Shown here piece by piece: positions 54,427 to 62,451 of a DNA stretch of 64,000 nucleotides (positions are counted from its first letter, which is position 1; every line of letters begins with the position of its first letter). The stretch is from positions 1,695,448 to 1,759,447 of the forward strand of contig NZ_CM000961.1 of assembly GCF_000143825.1 (NCBI RefSeq), given 5' to 3'. The notes beneath the pieces were generated by a model. That model saw nothing but the letters and a program-made list of their open reading frames with translations. It was not told the DNA's origin and did no database searches. This DNA comes from Corynebacterium genitalium ATCC 33030. GTDB lineage: Bacteria > Actinomycetota > Actinomycetes > Mycobacteriales > Mycobacteriaceae. Position numbers and translations under genes: made by a program.

Positions 54427-55824
54427 ATGGCTCGGCATTCCAACGGCAAGAACAACTACGCCCTGTCCAAGGGCGCAATTGCGTTCCTCGTATTGCTCGC
54501 CCTCATGATGCTTGCGGTTGCGGCTGCGGGGGTGGTGTGGGGAACGCATCGTGGCAAAGCGGGCGGGAACCAAGCCGCGCCCGAGTGCGTGTCCGGTGAG
54601 TTAGCCCTGCCCGTCGCTGCGTCGTCGGAAGGCGTGGCCCGCGAGGTGATCAACGCCTACGCCAACTCCCAGCCTGTGGTCCGCGATTATTGTGTTCAGC
54701 CTGTCTACGTGGACAACCTGAGCGAGGCCGCTGTATACATTGCGCCTAACACACCGATCTCCCACCAGGAGATCGCGCATGCACAACGCAGTGCCACGAC
54801 CAACGAGCCCGCCTCCGTGTATTCGTCGGTCGTCGGACTTGCCGGGCCTAATGAGATCGACCCGGCCACAGTGGACATCAAACAGGTGGACTTCCCCACC
54901 GATGAACAGCCCGAAGCATCTGCAGTTGTCGCCTCCGCTGTAGCTGACAACGATAACGCCGCCGTTGCCGCCCTGACCGAACAGCGTGTGGGCACCGCCG
55001 CATCCGACACCGCGAACTCCACCCGCTTCGTTGCCAGCGATGAATCCAACGTCCCCGACGGATTCACATTCAGCCCGTTAGCCGATACCTCTGTCGTCTA
55101 CTCTGCCATCCCGCTGAATACGACGGACGCCGTCACAGAGGACCAAACTCGAGCGGCTCAAGCATTCGCAGACTTCGCGAGTGAACAGTACGGCAACGAC
55201 TCCCAGCTCCCGGTCGTCGCTGAGTCGGTCTGGGCCGCTGCCCGCCCCAACGGTGGAGAACGCATCTCCACAGCGGCGCAGGAGCACGAACCAGCGCAGA
55301 CGGAGATCGGTGAACCGATTGACACCCTGTTCCTGCTGGACACCTCGGATCAAATGGCACACTTTGCGGAACCGGTGGCCCAAAGCATTGGAGCGGTGGC
55401 TACTTCACTTACGGACGCTGGGCGCCAAGTTGCGCTGTGGAACTACTCCTCGCCGCTCAACCCCGGCGTCACCCAGAGCTTCCGCCGCAACGTGGAGTTC
55501 ACCAACGATGGCGCGCAGATCGGTGCCGCCGCACAAGGCTTCATCAATGCCGGTGCCCCCCGCACCCGTGAAGCCGTCGCAGCCGCGCTGAAGTATGCAG
55601 AGTCTGTTGAAACTCCCATCCGAGTGATGTTGATTACCTCAGGCACTGTCGACGACGCTGACGTGACACCGGCTATCGCACACGCTCGTGCAGCTGGAGT
55701 TGAACTGTCTGTCGTTCACGTTGGTGCCGCGCCAAAAGACCAGGTGCTTATCGACGCAGCAACCTCCTCCACTGACCTCTCTTCCCCAGTCGATTCCGCT
55801 ATCCGCGAGGCAGTAGGACTCTAA
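54427..55824 (+). CDS. Membrane-anchored protein with VWA domain
   Basis: A 465-aa protein with one N-terminal membrane helix (GAIAFLVLLALMMLAVAAAGVVWG). The extracellular part resembles a solute-binding-like region (residues about 55-270) and then a von Willebrand factor A domain: IDTLFLLDTSDQMAHF replaces the classic MIDAS DxSxS with DTSDQ, so metal binding may be impaired. Further VWA strands are VALWNYSSPL, PIRVMLITSGTVDDADV and GVELSVVHVGAAPKDQVLIDAA. Function unknown. GAAAGG precedes the ATG; a bidirectional terminator follows. Confidence 0.82.
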   Translation: MARHSNGKNNYALSKGAIAFLVLLALMMLAVAAAGVVWGTHRGKAGGNQAAPECVSGELALPVAASSEGVAREVINAYANSQPVVRDYCVQPVYVDNLSEAAVYIAPNTPISHQEIAHAQRSATTNEPASVYSSVVGLAGPNEIDPATVDIKQVDFPTDEQPEASAVVASAVADNDNAAVAALTEQRVGTAASDTANSTRFVASDESNVPDGFTFSPLADTSVVYSAIPLNTTDAVTEDQTRAAQAFADFASEQYGNDSQLPVVAESVWAAARPNGGERISTAAQEHEPAQTEIGEPIDTLFLLDTSDQMAHFAEPVAQSIGAVATSLTDAGRQVALWNYSSPLNPGVTQSFRRNVEFTNDGAQIGAAAQGFINAGAPRTREAVAAALKYAESVETPIRVMLITSGTVDDADVTPAIAHARAAGVELSVVHVGAAPKDQVLIDAATSSTDLSSPVDSAIREAVGL

Positions 55825-55843
55825 AACTCCCTACGTAAAAGGA

Positions 55844-55874
55844 AAACCCTGCTGGAGATTATCCAGCAGGGTTT
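55844..55874. terminator. Bidirectional terminator between VWA and MerR genes
   Basis: A perfect 13-bp stem (AAACCCTGCTGGA with TCCAGCAGGGTTT) and a 5-nt loop. On the minus strand it is followed by T-rich TTTTCCTTTT; on the plus strand the stem itself ends in TTT. It ends both convergent transcripts. Confidence 0.88.
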
Positions 55875-55893
55875 GACGTATCTTCGGTTGACC

Positions 55894-56469
55894 CTAGGAG
55901 CTGCGACGCTCCCGGCGGGCAGCCAGTTCATCGAGTGCGACGACGTTGTCGGATTCTTCTGCGACAGCGTCGCCGCCGATCCGCTCGGAGGGGAACGCCG
56001 AGATGGTGCCGGTGAGCTCCTTGACGATCTGCGGAACAGCGATGGCGAACACGCCCTGGCCACCGCCGAGCAGGTCGATGATCTCGTCGTTGCTGCGGCA
56101 CTCGTAGACGGTGGTACCGTCGGAAACGAGGGTGATCTCGGAGATCTCGTTGATGCCGCGATCACGCAGGTTGTCCACGGCGAGGCGAATGTTCTGCAGG
56201 GAGATGCCGGTGTCCAGCAGGCCCTTGACGATCTTCAGGACGAGGATGTCAGTGAAGGAGTAGAGACGCTGCGAGCCGGAGCCTGTGGCGTTTCGGATGG
56301 AGGGGTTCACCAGATCGGTGCGCGCCCAGTAGTCCAGCTGGCGGTACGTGATGCCGGCAACCTGGCATGCGATGGGCACGCGGTAGCCAACCTCATCCGA
56401 CGGCCCGAGGTCAAACAGGCTTTCCTGGACAGGGGCGTCGATGTCATCGTGACTGTCGAAGATACTCAC
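55894..56469 (-). CDS. MerR-family regulator (Rv1830-type)
   Basis: A 191-aa regulator: helix-turn-helix with GYRVPIACQVAGITYRQLDYWARTDLVNPSI, the wing SGSQRLYSFTDILVLKIVKGLLDTGISLQNI, then an effector/dimer domain without the cysteines of metal-sensing MerR proteins. Mycobacterial counterparts downstream of DUF151 are Rv1830-type regulators of growth and chromosome replication. Its 120-bp upstream region contains tandem hexamers and a palindrome (next feature), so it may be autoregulated. Confidence 0.9.
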   Translation of the reverse strand: MSIFDSHDDIDAPVQESLFDLGPSDEVGYRVPIACQVAGITYRQLDYWARTDLVNPSIRNATGSGSQRLYSFTDILVLKIVKGLLDTGISLQNIRLAVDNLRDRGINEISEITLVSDGTTVYECRSNDEIIDLLGGGQGVFAIAVPQIVKELTGTISAFPSERIGGDAVAEESDNVVALDELAARRERRSS

Positions 56470-56514
56470 GTAATTACTCCCATGATGTTTAGAGAAGGGC
56501 GCACTAGTTATTTA

Positions 56515-56585
56515 AAGCCAAGCTTAAGCTGCGGTCAAGACCAGGGACACCGACACGCCGTAACTTCAAGCTCAACTTTAACTTT
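56515..56585 (-). promoter_or_regulatory. Iterated hexamer region upstream of the MerR gene
   Basis: Four head-to-tail hexamers of the type AA(C/G)(C/T)T(C/T) at 56562-56585, and a 10-bp palindrome AGCTTAAGCT at 56521-56530 preceded by a further AAGCCA. All lie in the intergenic region between DUF151 and the MerR gene. MerR proteins bind such sites between -35 and -10, so this is a candidate operator. Confidence 0.4.
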
Positions 56586-56589
56586 AGAG

Positions 56590-57186
56590 CTACTCTTCCC
56601 CACTGTCATCTTCAGTCACATCTTTAACCTCGGATCCTTCGAATCCGAGGTCCTGCTCTGATACGCCGAGATCGCGCATCAGTTGCTGAAAATCAGCGTC
56701 TGCCTTGGCATCACCAGAGGCAGAATCAGATCCGGCTGGTACCGCTTCGTCATCGACTTCAATGTCGAAGTAATCCAGCGCATCCTCCGCTGACAGCCAC
56801 AATGACGACTGCGACAAGACAGTTTCATCAACCTCAATCGGCATGTCCAGCATGACGGACAGGACGAACGCGTCCGTCGGGCGGCAATCGAACTCGGCAC
56901 CGTCCTCCATCGTGATCTGCGCCATGAACACGCCATTGTGATAGTTAGTCAGCTCAATAGCAGCGATGCCGGCAGTGGACTGCTCGATGAGATCGAGCAG
57001 CAGATCATGCGTGTCGGGGCGCGTCGGCTCCCAGTCACCGATGCGTCCAATGAGCTGCGCCCCACCGACGGGCGGCAACCACACCGGGACGAAACGGCGA
57101 CGCTCCTCCCATAGGAGCAGTGCACACAGGAAGCTTTCCGGCCCGACGGGAAAGACCCCACAAAATGTGACGGGAACAGAGGTCAT
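56590..57186 (-). CDS. Bifunctional nuclease domain (DUF151) protein
   Basis: A 198-aa cytosolic protein with the DUF151 core: RFVPVWLPPVGGAQLIGRIGDWEPTRPDTHDLLLDLI, VFMAQITMEDGAEFDCRPTDAFVLSVMLDMPIEVDETVL. A disordered, very acidic C-terminal tail of 50 residues follows. Plant and bacterial members have been reported to cut DNA or RNA, but the actinobacterial function is not established. It sits between ftsR and the MerR gene in the conserved order secA2-odhI-ftsR-DUF151-MerR. Confidence 0.92.
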   Translation of the reverse strand: MTSVPVTFCGVFPVGPESFLCALLLWEERRRFVPVWLPPVGGAQLIGRIGDWEPTRPDTHDLLLDLIEQSTAGIAAIELTNYHNGVFMAQITMEDGAEFDCRPTDAFVLSVMLDMPIEVDETVLSQSSLWLSAEDALDYFDIEVDDEAVPAGSDSASGDAKADADFQQLMRDLGVSEQDLGFEGSEVKDVTEDDSGEE

Positions 57187-57190
57187 AGGC

Positions 57191-57919
57191 CTACGCCCCT
57201 AGCCCGCGGCGCAGCTCGTTCTTCACCAAGGCAGAGTTCAAAGACACCACAAGCGAGGCCACCTGCTGCCCGAGCTCGTCAGCTTCCTGCTTTGCGGAGG
57301 CTTTACCCGACTTCGCAACAGGGTCAACGACCTTTGCCACCATGTCCGCTTGCCTGCCTGCAGCGTTACGAAGGGCTTTCAGGTGGCGTCCATCAAGACC
57401 GAATTCAGCCAACGAAGCCGCCGTGCTGACGATCCGTACGTCATCGGCGGAGAACAACCCACTCGAGTCCGGGACAATCAATCCAGCATTGATGCACTTC
57501 GTTACGAAGGGCTGCTCGCACTGAGCCTGCACGGCCACGTCTTTGTCTGTCAGGCGCGTCGCCTTCGCCGCGCCGATGCTCTCCGAGGAAATGACCTGCT
57601 CAGAGACCACGACGACGTCTCCGGAATCCATGGCTTCAAGCTGCTCGCGAATGACTTTGAGCGGCAGGTAGTTATCCCGCTGCGTCACCAAGATGTAGCG
57701 CAGGCGATCAATATCAGCCTCAGTGAAGCGCCGGTACCCCGACTCTGTGCGCTCCGGGCTGATCAGCCCCTCCGCTTCGAGGAACCGGATCTTCGACACA
57801 GTGACATCCGGAAATTCTTCGCGCAGGCGTTGGATGACCACGCCGATGGACATGGTCTTGTTCCCCGTCTTCTTTGCCTGTTGGGGTGCCTGTTGTTGGG
57901 TTTTCCGGATCGCGGTCAC
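57191..57919 (-). CDS. ftsR: MerR-type regulator of cell division FtsR
   Basis: A 242-aa MerR-like protein: N-terminal helix-turn-helix with MSIGVVIQRLREEFPDVTVSKIRFLEAEGLISPERTESGYRRFTEADIDRLRYIL, then a C-terminal dimer/effector domain. In C. glutamicum the counterpart in this gene order activates ftsZ, so the symbol is assigned by order and domain. The start may be GTG 57919, or ATG 57853 at MSIGVV; the 22-residue basic N-terminal stretch (KTQQQAPQQAKKTGNK) is low-complexity. Confidence 0.9.
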   Translation of the reverse strand: MTAIRKTQQQAPQQAKKTGNKTMSIGVVIQRLREEFPDVTVSKIRFLEAEGLISPERTESGYRRFTEADIDRLRYILVTQRDNYLPLKVIREQLEAMDSGDVVVVSEQVISSESIGAAKATRLTDKDVAVQAQCEQPFVTKCINAGLIVPDSSGLFSADDVRIVSTAASLAEFGLDGRHLKALRNAAGRQADMVAKVVDPVAKSGKASAKQEADELGQQVASLVVSLNSALVKNELRRGLGA

Positions 57920-57931
57920 TGTGCAGAAGGA

Positions 57932-58360
57932 TTACTCAGATTCAGAGATGAAAACGAGGCGGAACTTGCCGATCTGAATTTCGTCGCCGGTAGACAGCGC
58001 CTGGGAGTTGCGCGGCTCGCGGTTAACGTAGGTGCCGTTGAGGGATCCGACGTCGACGACCTCGAACTCGCCGGAATTGCGGCGGAACTCAGCGTGACGG
58101 CGGGACACAGTCACGTCATCGAGGAAGATGTCTGCCTCGGGGTGGCGGCCTGCGGTGGTGGTGTCACGGTCCAGCAGGAAGCGGGCACCTGCGTTCGGGC
58201 CACGCTTCACAACGAGGAGGGCTGCGCCTTCCGGCAGGCCCTCCACGCCACCGACGTTGTCAGAGGCGGTAGCTCCCGTCTCCATCTCCTTCAGAAGATC
58301 GGCACGGAATACCGAAGTGGTTTCTACCTGTGCCTCCGGCGTACCGGTGTTCTCGCTCAT
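57932..58360 (-). CDS. odhI: FHA-domain inhibitor of 2-oxoglutarate dehydrogenase
   Basis: A 142-aa protein called OdhI in corynebacteria and GarA in mycobacteria. An N-terminal tail with the phosphorylation motif VETTSVFRADLL (adjacent Thr residues, targets of PknG/PknA-type kinases) precedes the FHA domain (GPNAGARFLLDRDTTTAGRHPEADIFLDDVTVSRRHAEF, SLNGTYVNRE). The unphosphorylated form binds and inhibits OdhA, directing carbon to glutamate. Its promoter has TATGAT (ATCATA at 58413-58418). Confidence 0.96.
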   Translation of the reverse strand: MSENTGTPEAQVETTSVFRADLLKEMETGATASDNVGGVEGLPEGAALLVVKRGPNAGARFLLDRDTTTAGRHPEADIFLDDVTVSRRHAEFRRNSGEFEVVDVGSLNGTYVNREPRNSQALSTGDEIQIGKFRLVFISESE

Positions 58361-58468
58361 GTCTTCTCCTGACGCTTTCGACGGATGTCAATCGTTATTC
58401 AACTTCACGCCCATCATACCGACAACTTCGTCGACCGCGCTGCGATCGTGGGCGGTTCGCGCTCTAAC

Positions 58469-60766
58469 CTACCGGAACATGCTGGCTATCCCAGAGATGA
58501 CCGAATTTCCTCCCCCGGCGAGCGGGTTGTCGGACACCATGTAGGTCCACGTTGCGCTCGGGCGCTTCCAGCCGGCGTTAGCGAGGTGGGCGCCGCGGTC
58601 GTCGATAAGCACCTGCTCAAAGGTGTCAACGGCACGATCGACAGCGCGTTGTGCCAGCTCCTTGAACTCCCGCACGGCAATTCGGTGATACTCGGTCAGC
58701 GGGGTTTCGCGCGCGATGGCCCGCAGGTGGATGGACTCGCGGACATCGTCCATATGGGCCAGATGCTCGGACCATTCGTCGTCGAGGTGGAAAAGCATGA
58801 TCTCGCGCGCGGCCTGTTCACGCACATGCTTATCGACGCCCGCAGCCTCGACCTCCGCAGCCTTCTCCGGCGCACGCTGCGACAGTTCGACCCATGCACG
58901 GTCGGTGTCCAAGAGGATGCCGCGGCGCTCGTCGATAATAGCCCGGTGATCTGCAAGGAGCTGGTTGTACTTCCACGTCTGCGCGTGGATTTCCAGCAGT
59001 TGGCCTTCAGTGACACGCTGGCAGTGAGCCACGAAGTCGTGGATGCGTTTTGCGTCCACCCGGCCATCGGCATCGGGCTGCGCAGAGATCTTCTCGTCCG
59101 CTCCACCCGCGGCCACGATGTCATCTTCGAGGGACACGAAGAACAAACTCAAGCCAGGATCGCCCTGGCGTCCCGCGCGGCCACGGAGCTGATTGTCCAG
59201 GCGCGCTGTGCGGTGGCGGGCCGTACCGATCACCGCTAGTCCACCGAGTTCCGCAACGGCGTCGTGGTCGGCCTCGTCAGCGCCGCCCAGGCGAATGTCG
59301 GTACCTCGTCCGGCCATCTGCGTCGACACCGTGACGCGGCCCAGATCGCCCGCTTCTGCCACGATGCGCGCCTCCTCCGCATCGTTCTTGGCGTTGAGCA
59401 CGTTGACCTCGATGCCGCGCTGCATCAAAGCGTCAGCAAGAGCCTCAGACTCAGCCACGTCGTGCGTGCCGACGAGCACTGGCTGCCCCGTTTCATGAAG
59501 GTGGGCAATCTCGGCGACGATGGCTTTGAACTTCTCATCCATGGTGACGTAGACGCGATCCTGCTCGTCGAAACGTTGCAGGGGCTTAGCCCGCTCGATG
59601 ACCGAGACGCGCAGATCGTAGAACTGGCGCAGTTGATCCGTCGCCTCCACCGCAGTACCTGTCATCCCGCACACGAGCGGGTAACGGCGCATCAGTGCCT
59701 GGAGCGTGATGGAGTCGAGGATGCGGCCGCCCTCACTGACATCGAGTCCTTCCTTCGCTTCGACAGCCGCCTGCAAACCGTCGGGCCAGCGTTGTAGCTC
59801 AGCGACGCGACCACGGGAGGCATCCACTAGGTCGATCTTGCCGTCCTGAACGATGTAGTGGACATCGCGGATGAGCAGCGCTTTCGCGTGCAATGCGAGG
59901 TTGACGCGGACGAGAATCGTGCCGATGTTCCCATCCGAATACAGCGAGTCAATACCGAGAGACTTCTCCACCTTGGCGGCGCCGTCGTCGGTCAGGAACA
60001 CATTGCGGCGATCCGCATCGATCGTGTAGTCGATCCCCTCCCTCAAATGGGAAACAGCTTCCGTGATCTGCCCGGTAGCCTGCTCTCCTGGCTTGGAACC
60101 GGCGAGGACGAGCGGGACTAAGGCTTCGTCGACAAGCACGCTGTCTGCTTCGTCGACAAGCGCAACGTCAGCTCGCGCCTGAACAGTCTGGCCGCGACTC
60201 GTGATTTGGTTGTCGCGCAGGTGGTCAAATCCGATTTCCGCAACTGGCGCGTAGACTACGTCCGCCCTGTACGATTCAACCCGGTCTTCGCGCTCGCTCG
60301 ATTCGGTGACAAAGCCCACCTTGAGCCCGAAGAATTCGACGAGCGGGCGCATCCACTCCGCGTCACGCTGCGCGAGGTAGTTGTTCACGGTGATGACGTG
60401 CACACGCTTGCCAGTGAGTGCGAAGCCCGTGGCAGCCATCGCACCCACGAGCGTCTTGCCTTCACCGGTGGCCATCTGAATCACGTCGCCTTCGAGCAGA
60501 CGCAGTACCGCTTGATTCTGCACGTTGAACGGCGTCATCCCCAACGTGCGGGCTGAGGCCACAGAAAGAATGGCGAGAAACTCTGGCTTCTTCTGAATCT
60601 GCCCGTCCACAACGGTTGCCCGGATCTCCTTGGCGAGCTCCGCATCACTGCGCCCCTCGTACGCAGGCATGAGCTCGTGCGCGGTAGCGACAATGCCTTT
60701 CGACTTCTTGTCGTTGCGCTCAGACGTAGAGCCCATCGCTTTCCAGAACCAGTCAAACTTACCCAT
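58469..60766 (-). CDS. secA2: Accessory preprotein translocase ATPase SecA2
   Basis: A 765-aa SecA2: shorter than SecA1 and without the C-terminal zinc-binding tail. Motor motifs: GMTPFNVQNQAVLRLLEGDVIQMATGEGKTLVGAMAATGFALTGKRVHVITVNNYLAQRDAEWM region with Walker A MATGEGKT, VALVDEADSVLVDEA (Walker B), GMTGTAVEA, TVSTQMAGRGTDIRLGG and QLRGRAGRQGDPG. SecA2 exports a few selected proteins in mycolic actinobacteria. TAGAGT (ACTCTA at 60773-60778) lies 6 nt before the ATG, leaderless style. It heads the odhI/ftsR cluster. Confidence 0.96.
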   Translation of the reverse strand: MGKFDWFWKAMGSTSERNDKKSKGIVATAHELMPAYEGRSDAELAKEIRATVVDGQIQKKPEFLAILSVASARTLGMTPFNVQNQAVLRLLEGDVIQMATGEGKTLVGAMAATGFALTGKRVHVITVNNYLAQRDAEWMRPLVEFFGLKVGFVTESSEREDRVESYRADVVYAPVAEIGFDHLRDNQITSRGQTVQARADVALVDEADSVLVDEALVPLVLAGSKPGEQATGQITEAVSHLREGIDYTIDADRRNVFLTDDGAAKVEKSLGIDSLYSDGNIGTILVRVNLALHAKALLIRDVHYIVQDGKIDLVDASRGRVAELQRWPDGLQAAVEAKEGLDVSEGGRILDSITLQALMRRYPLVCGMTGTAVEATDQLRQFYDLRVSVIERAKPLQRFDEQDRVYVTMDEKFKAIVAEIAHLHETGQPVLVGTHDVAESEALADALMQRGIEVNVLNAKNDAEEARIVAEAGDLGRVTVSTQMAGRGTDIRLGGADEADHDAVAELGGLAVIGTARHRTARLDNQLRGRAGRQGDPGLSLFFVSLEDDIVAAGGADEKISAQPDADGRVDAKRIHDFVAHCQRVTEGQLLEIHAQTWKYNQLLADHRAIIDERRGILLDTDRAWVELSQRAPEKAAEVEAAGVDKHVREQAAREIMLFHLDDEWSEHLAHMDDVRESIHLRAIARETPLTEYHRIAVREFKELAQRAVDRAVDTFEQVLIDDRGAHLANAGWKRPSATWTYMVSDNPLAGGGNSVISGIASMFR

Positions 60767-60853
60767 AGTGCGACTCTACGTGACCTGCTGATTACTGATT
60801 AAACTGACCGTGCTGTAATCTATCGAAGTTCCCCAAGAATGCTTTGGGAGCAA

Positions 60854-60927
60854 CGGGCTGTGGCGCAGTTTGGCAGCGCACTACACTGGGGGTGTAGGGG
60901 TCGCAGGTTCAAATCCTGTCAGCCCGA
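60854..60927 (+). tRNA. tRNA-Pro (anticodon GGG)
   Basis: Cloverleaf: the acceptor stem CGGGCTG pairs with CAGCCCG, the D arm is GCGC/GCGC-type, the anticodon stem CTACA/TGTAG has loop CTGGGGG giving anticodon GGG, and the T arm is GCAGG/CCTGT with TTCAAAT. Discriminator A; CCA is not encoded. The last 12 nt are part of a 16-bp direct repeat flanking the IS element, but the tRNA itself is intact. Confidence 0.95.
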
Positions 60928-60931
60928 CAAT
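60916..60931 (+). repeat. Target-site duplication, left copy
   Basis: CTGTCAGCCCGACAAT; its first 12 bases are the 3' end of tRNA-Pro. It recurs at 62421-62436, just outside the right end of the IS element. Confidence 0.85.
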
Positions 60932-60980
60932 TGTCATCAGTCGCGACATTGTTGACAGATGAGTCGCGACATGGTGGACA

Positions 60981-61020
60981 AACCGGCGTCTTGGTGTTTA
61001 TTTTTTCCAAGGCGCCGGTT
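60981..61020. terminator. Long hairpin at the left end of the IS
   Basis: The 14-nt arms AACCGGCGTCTTGG and CCAAGGCGCCGGTT pair with one mismatch and enclose a T-rich loop. It lies 7 bp after the transposase stop and may end that transcript or block read-in from tRNA-Pro. Confidence 0.55.
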
Positions 61021-61027
61021 GTGGTTT

Positions 61028-62215
61028 TCAGGTCAGTGGGGGTTGGCCTTTTCGCCAGTATGGTTTTTGGTAGTTGCGGGATGTGTCGATGTAGTGCTCG
61101 GTGATGGGTTCGCCGGTTTCTTTTAGTGATGTCGTGATGTGGTTGTCGGTGATGATCATCAGGACTTCTTCGCCGCTGTGGGCTCGGCCGATTCCTAGGC
61201 TGTAGAGCCTGCCGGCGTAGCGGATGGTGACTTTGCCGCTGGCGGCGACGACGTCGTTGCGGGTGCGCCATTCTTCTTTCGGGGTGAAGGTTGGTTCAGC
61301 TTTAGGTCCTGTTGTGTAGGCCTGGTGTGGGGTACGGCGTCCGAGTGATCGGTGGGGGCGTTCGGTGTTGTAGTAGGCGGTGAATTCGTTGAGCTGCCGT
61401 TGTAGTTGGGGGATGGTTTCTGCTGGTGGTTGTGCGTTGATCCAGCGTTTGAGTGTTTGGTGGAAGCGTTCGATTTTGCCTTGGGTTTGTGGGTGGCCTG
61501 GCCGGCCGTTTTTCTGCTGGATACGGTTGTCGTTAAGTGTTTTCTCGAATGCGTTTCTGCCGCCTTTGCGTCCGGCTAGTCGGGCGGTGAACACCAGCCC
61601 GTTGTCAGTGAGTGTGGATGCCGGTGGGCCGTAGGTGTCGATGAGGCGCTGTAGTTCTGCTGCGACAGCTGGCCCTGTAAATGCTGGCCGGGCGGTGATC
61701 GATAGCAGGTAGCGGGAGTGGTCGTCGATGAAGTCGAGGACTTCTACGCGCCTGCCGTCGATGAGGAAGAGGTAGGTGATGTCGGCCTGCCAGCATTCGT
61801 TGGGCATGGCCGCTTCAAACCTGATGTAGGAGCTGCGTGGTTTCTTTTGCGGTTGCGGGGCAACAAGTCCGGCTTCAGTGATGATCCGGCGGATCGTCGA
61901 TGTTGACGGCACACGCAGGCCTTGTTGTCCTAAGTGGAAAGCGATGGTGTCGGGCCCTGCGTCGAAACCTGCTTTGGTGAGTTCTTTGCGCATGTCGATG
62001 ATGTGGTTGCGCAGGGTCTCCGGCACGGCATTGGGGTGGGTGTGCGGCGCGCGCGATTTGGGGGCGATGGCTTGTTCGCCTCCGGCGTCGAACTCGGAGA
62101 GGATCTTGTAGATGCGTTGGCGGGAGATGCCGAATCGTTTGGCGACTTTGGTGACTGGTTCGCCTTGATCGCGGACGGCTTTGACGATGGCGAGATTTCG
62201 GTTCGGGCTGTTCAT
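61028..62215 (-). CDS. Transposase, IS481 family
   Basis: A 395-aa DDE transposase: N-terminal helix-turn-helix (AIVKAVRDQGEPVTKVAKRFGISRQRIYKILSEF) and integrase core with the triad Asp (NECWQADITYLFL), Asp (STLTDNGLVF) and Glu (GKIERFHQTLKRW). The C-terminal RPHRSLGRRTPHQAY is typical of IS481. Full length with no visible frameshift, so it could be active. Reads as an intact mobile gene, distinct from neighbouring metabolic genes. Confidence 0.95.
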   Translation of the reverse strand: MNSPNRNLAIVKAVRDQGEPVTKVAKRFGISRQRIYKILSEFDAGGEQAIAPKSRAPHTHPNAVPETLRNHIIDMRKELTKAGFDAGPDTIAFHLGQQGLRVPSTSTIRRIITEAGLVAPQPQKKPRSSYIRFEAAMPNECWQADITYLFLIDGRRVEVLDFIDDHSRYLLSITARPAFTGPAVAAELQRLIDTYGPPASTLTDNGLVFTARLAGRKGGRNAFEKTLNDNRIQQKNGRPGHPQTQGKIERFHQTLKRWINAQPPAETIPQLQRQLNEFTAYYNTERPHRSLGRRTPHQAYTTGPKAEPTFTPKEEWRTRNDVVAASGKVTIRYAGRLYSLGIGRAHSGEEVLMIITDNHITTSLKETGEPITEHYIDTSRNYQKPYWRKGQPPLT

Positions 62216-62216
62216 C

Positions 62217-62416
62217 TGTCAACGATGTCCCGACTGATACCAGCACCGTCACTAAACACGCGGGGGTGGCGGGAGGTGTCAATGATGTCGCGACTGAGGT
62301 GTCAACCATCACCCCAGATTGTTTCTACCCCCTAAGTGTCAACAATGTCGCGACTGACCTGTCAACCATCAGGAATGCTGTCCCAGGCACGCCGTGTCAA
62401 CTATGTCATGACTTCA
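62217..62416 (+). repeat. Iterated end repeats of the IS, right side
   Basis: Four copies of a 21-bp motif (TGTCAAC-N-ATGTCGCGACTGA) at 62217, 62277, 62337 and 62395, spaced 58-60 bp, plus half copies TGTCAACCATCA at 62300 and 62360. The blocks at 62277-62310 and 62337-62370 repeat one another, suggesting tandem duplication of transposase-binding sites. Confidence 0.8.
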
Positions 62417-62420
62417 GACA

Positions 62421-62436
62421 CTGTCAGCCCGACAAT
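62421..62436 (+). repeat. Target-site duplication, right copy
   Basis: CTGTCAGCCCGACAAT, identical to 60916-60931; one further T also matches. It marks the right boundary of the insertion. Confidence 0.85.
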
Positions 62437-62451
62437 TCTTTTCACGGGTTC

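Larger units (their letters stand above)
60932..62420 (-). mobile_element. IS481-family-like insertion sequence at tRNA-Pro
   Basis: A 1489-bp element between 16-bp direct repeats. Its imperfect terminal inverted repeats both start TGTC and share the inner block GTTGACA/TGTCAAC (20 of 26 bp match: 60932-60957 and 62395-62420). It carries one transposase gene on the minus strand. Further copies of the TGTCAAC-N-ATGTCGCGACTGA motif lie inside both ends (60937-60957, 60960-60980; 62217-62237, 62277-62297, 62337-62357, 62395-62416). A long hairpin (60981-60994 with 61007-61020) lies downstream of the transposase. Confidence 0.85.

Noticed and set aside
60916..62436. Genomic island or prophage at tRNA-Pro
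   Set aside because: The direct repeats enclose only one transposase and its end repeats; there is no integrase, and the next gene is an ordinary dehydrogenase.
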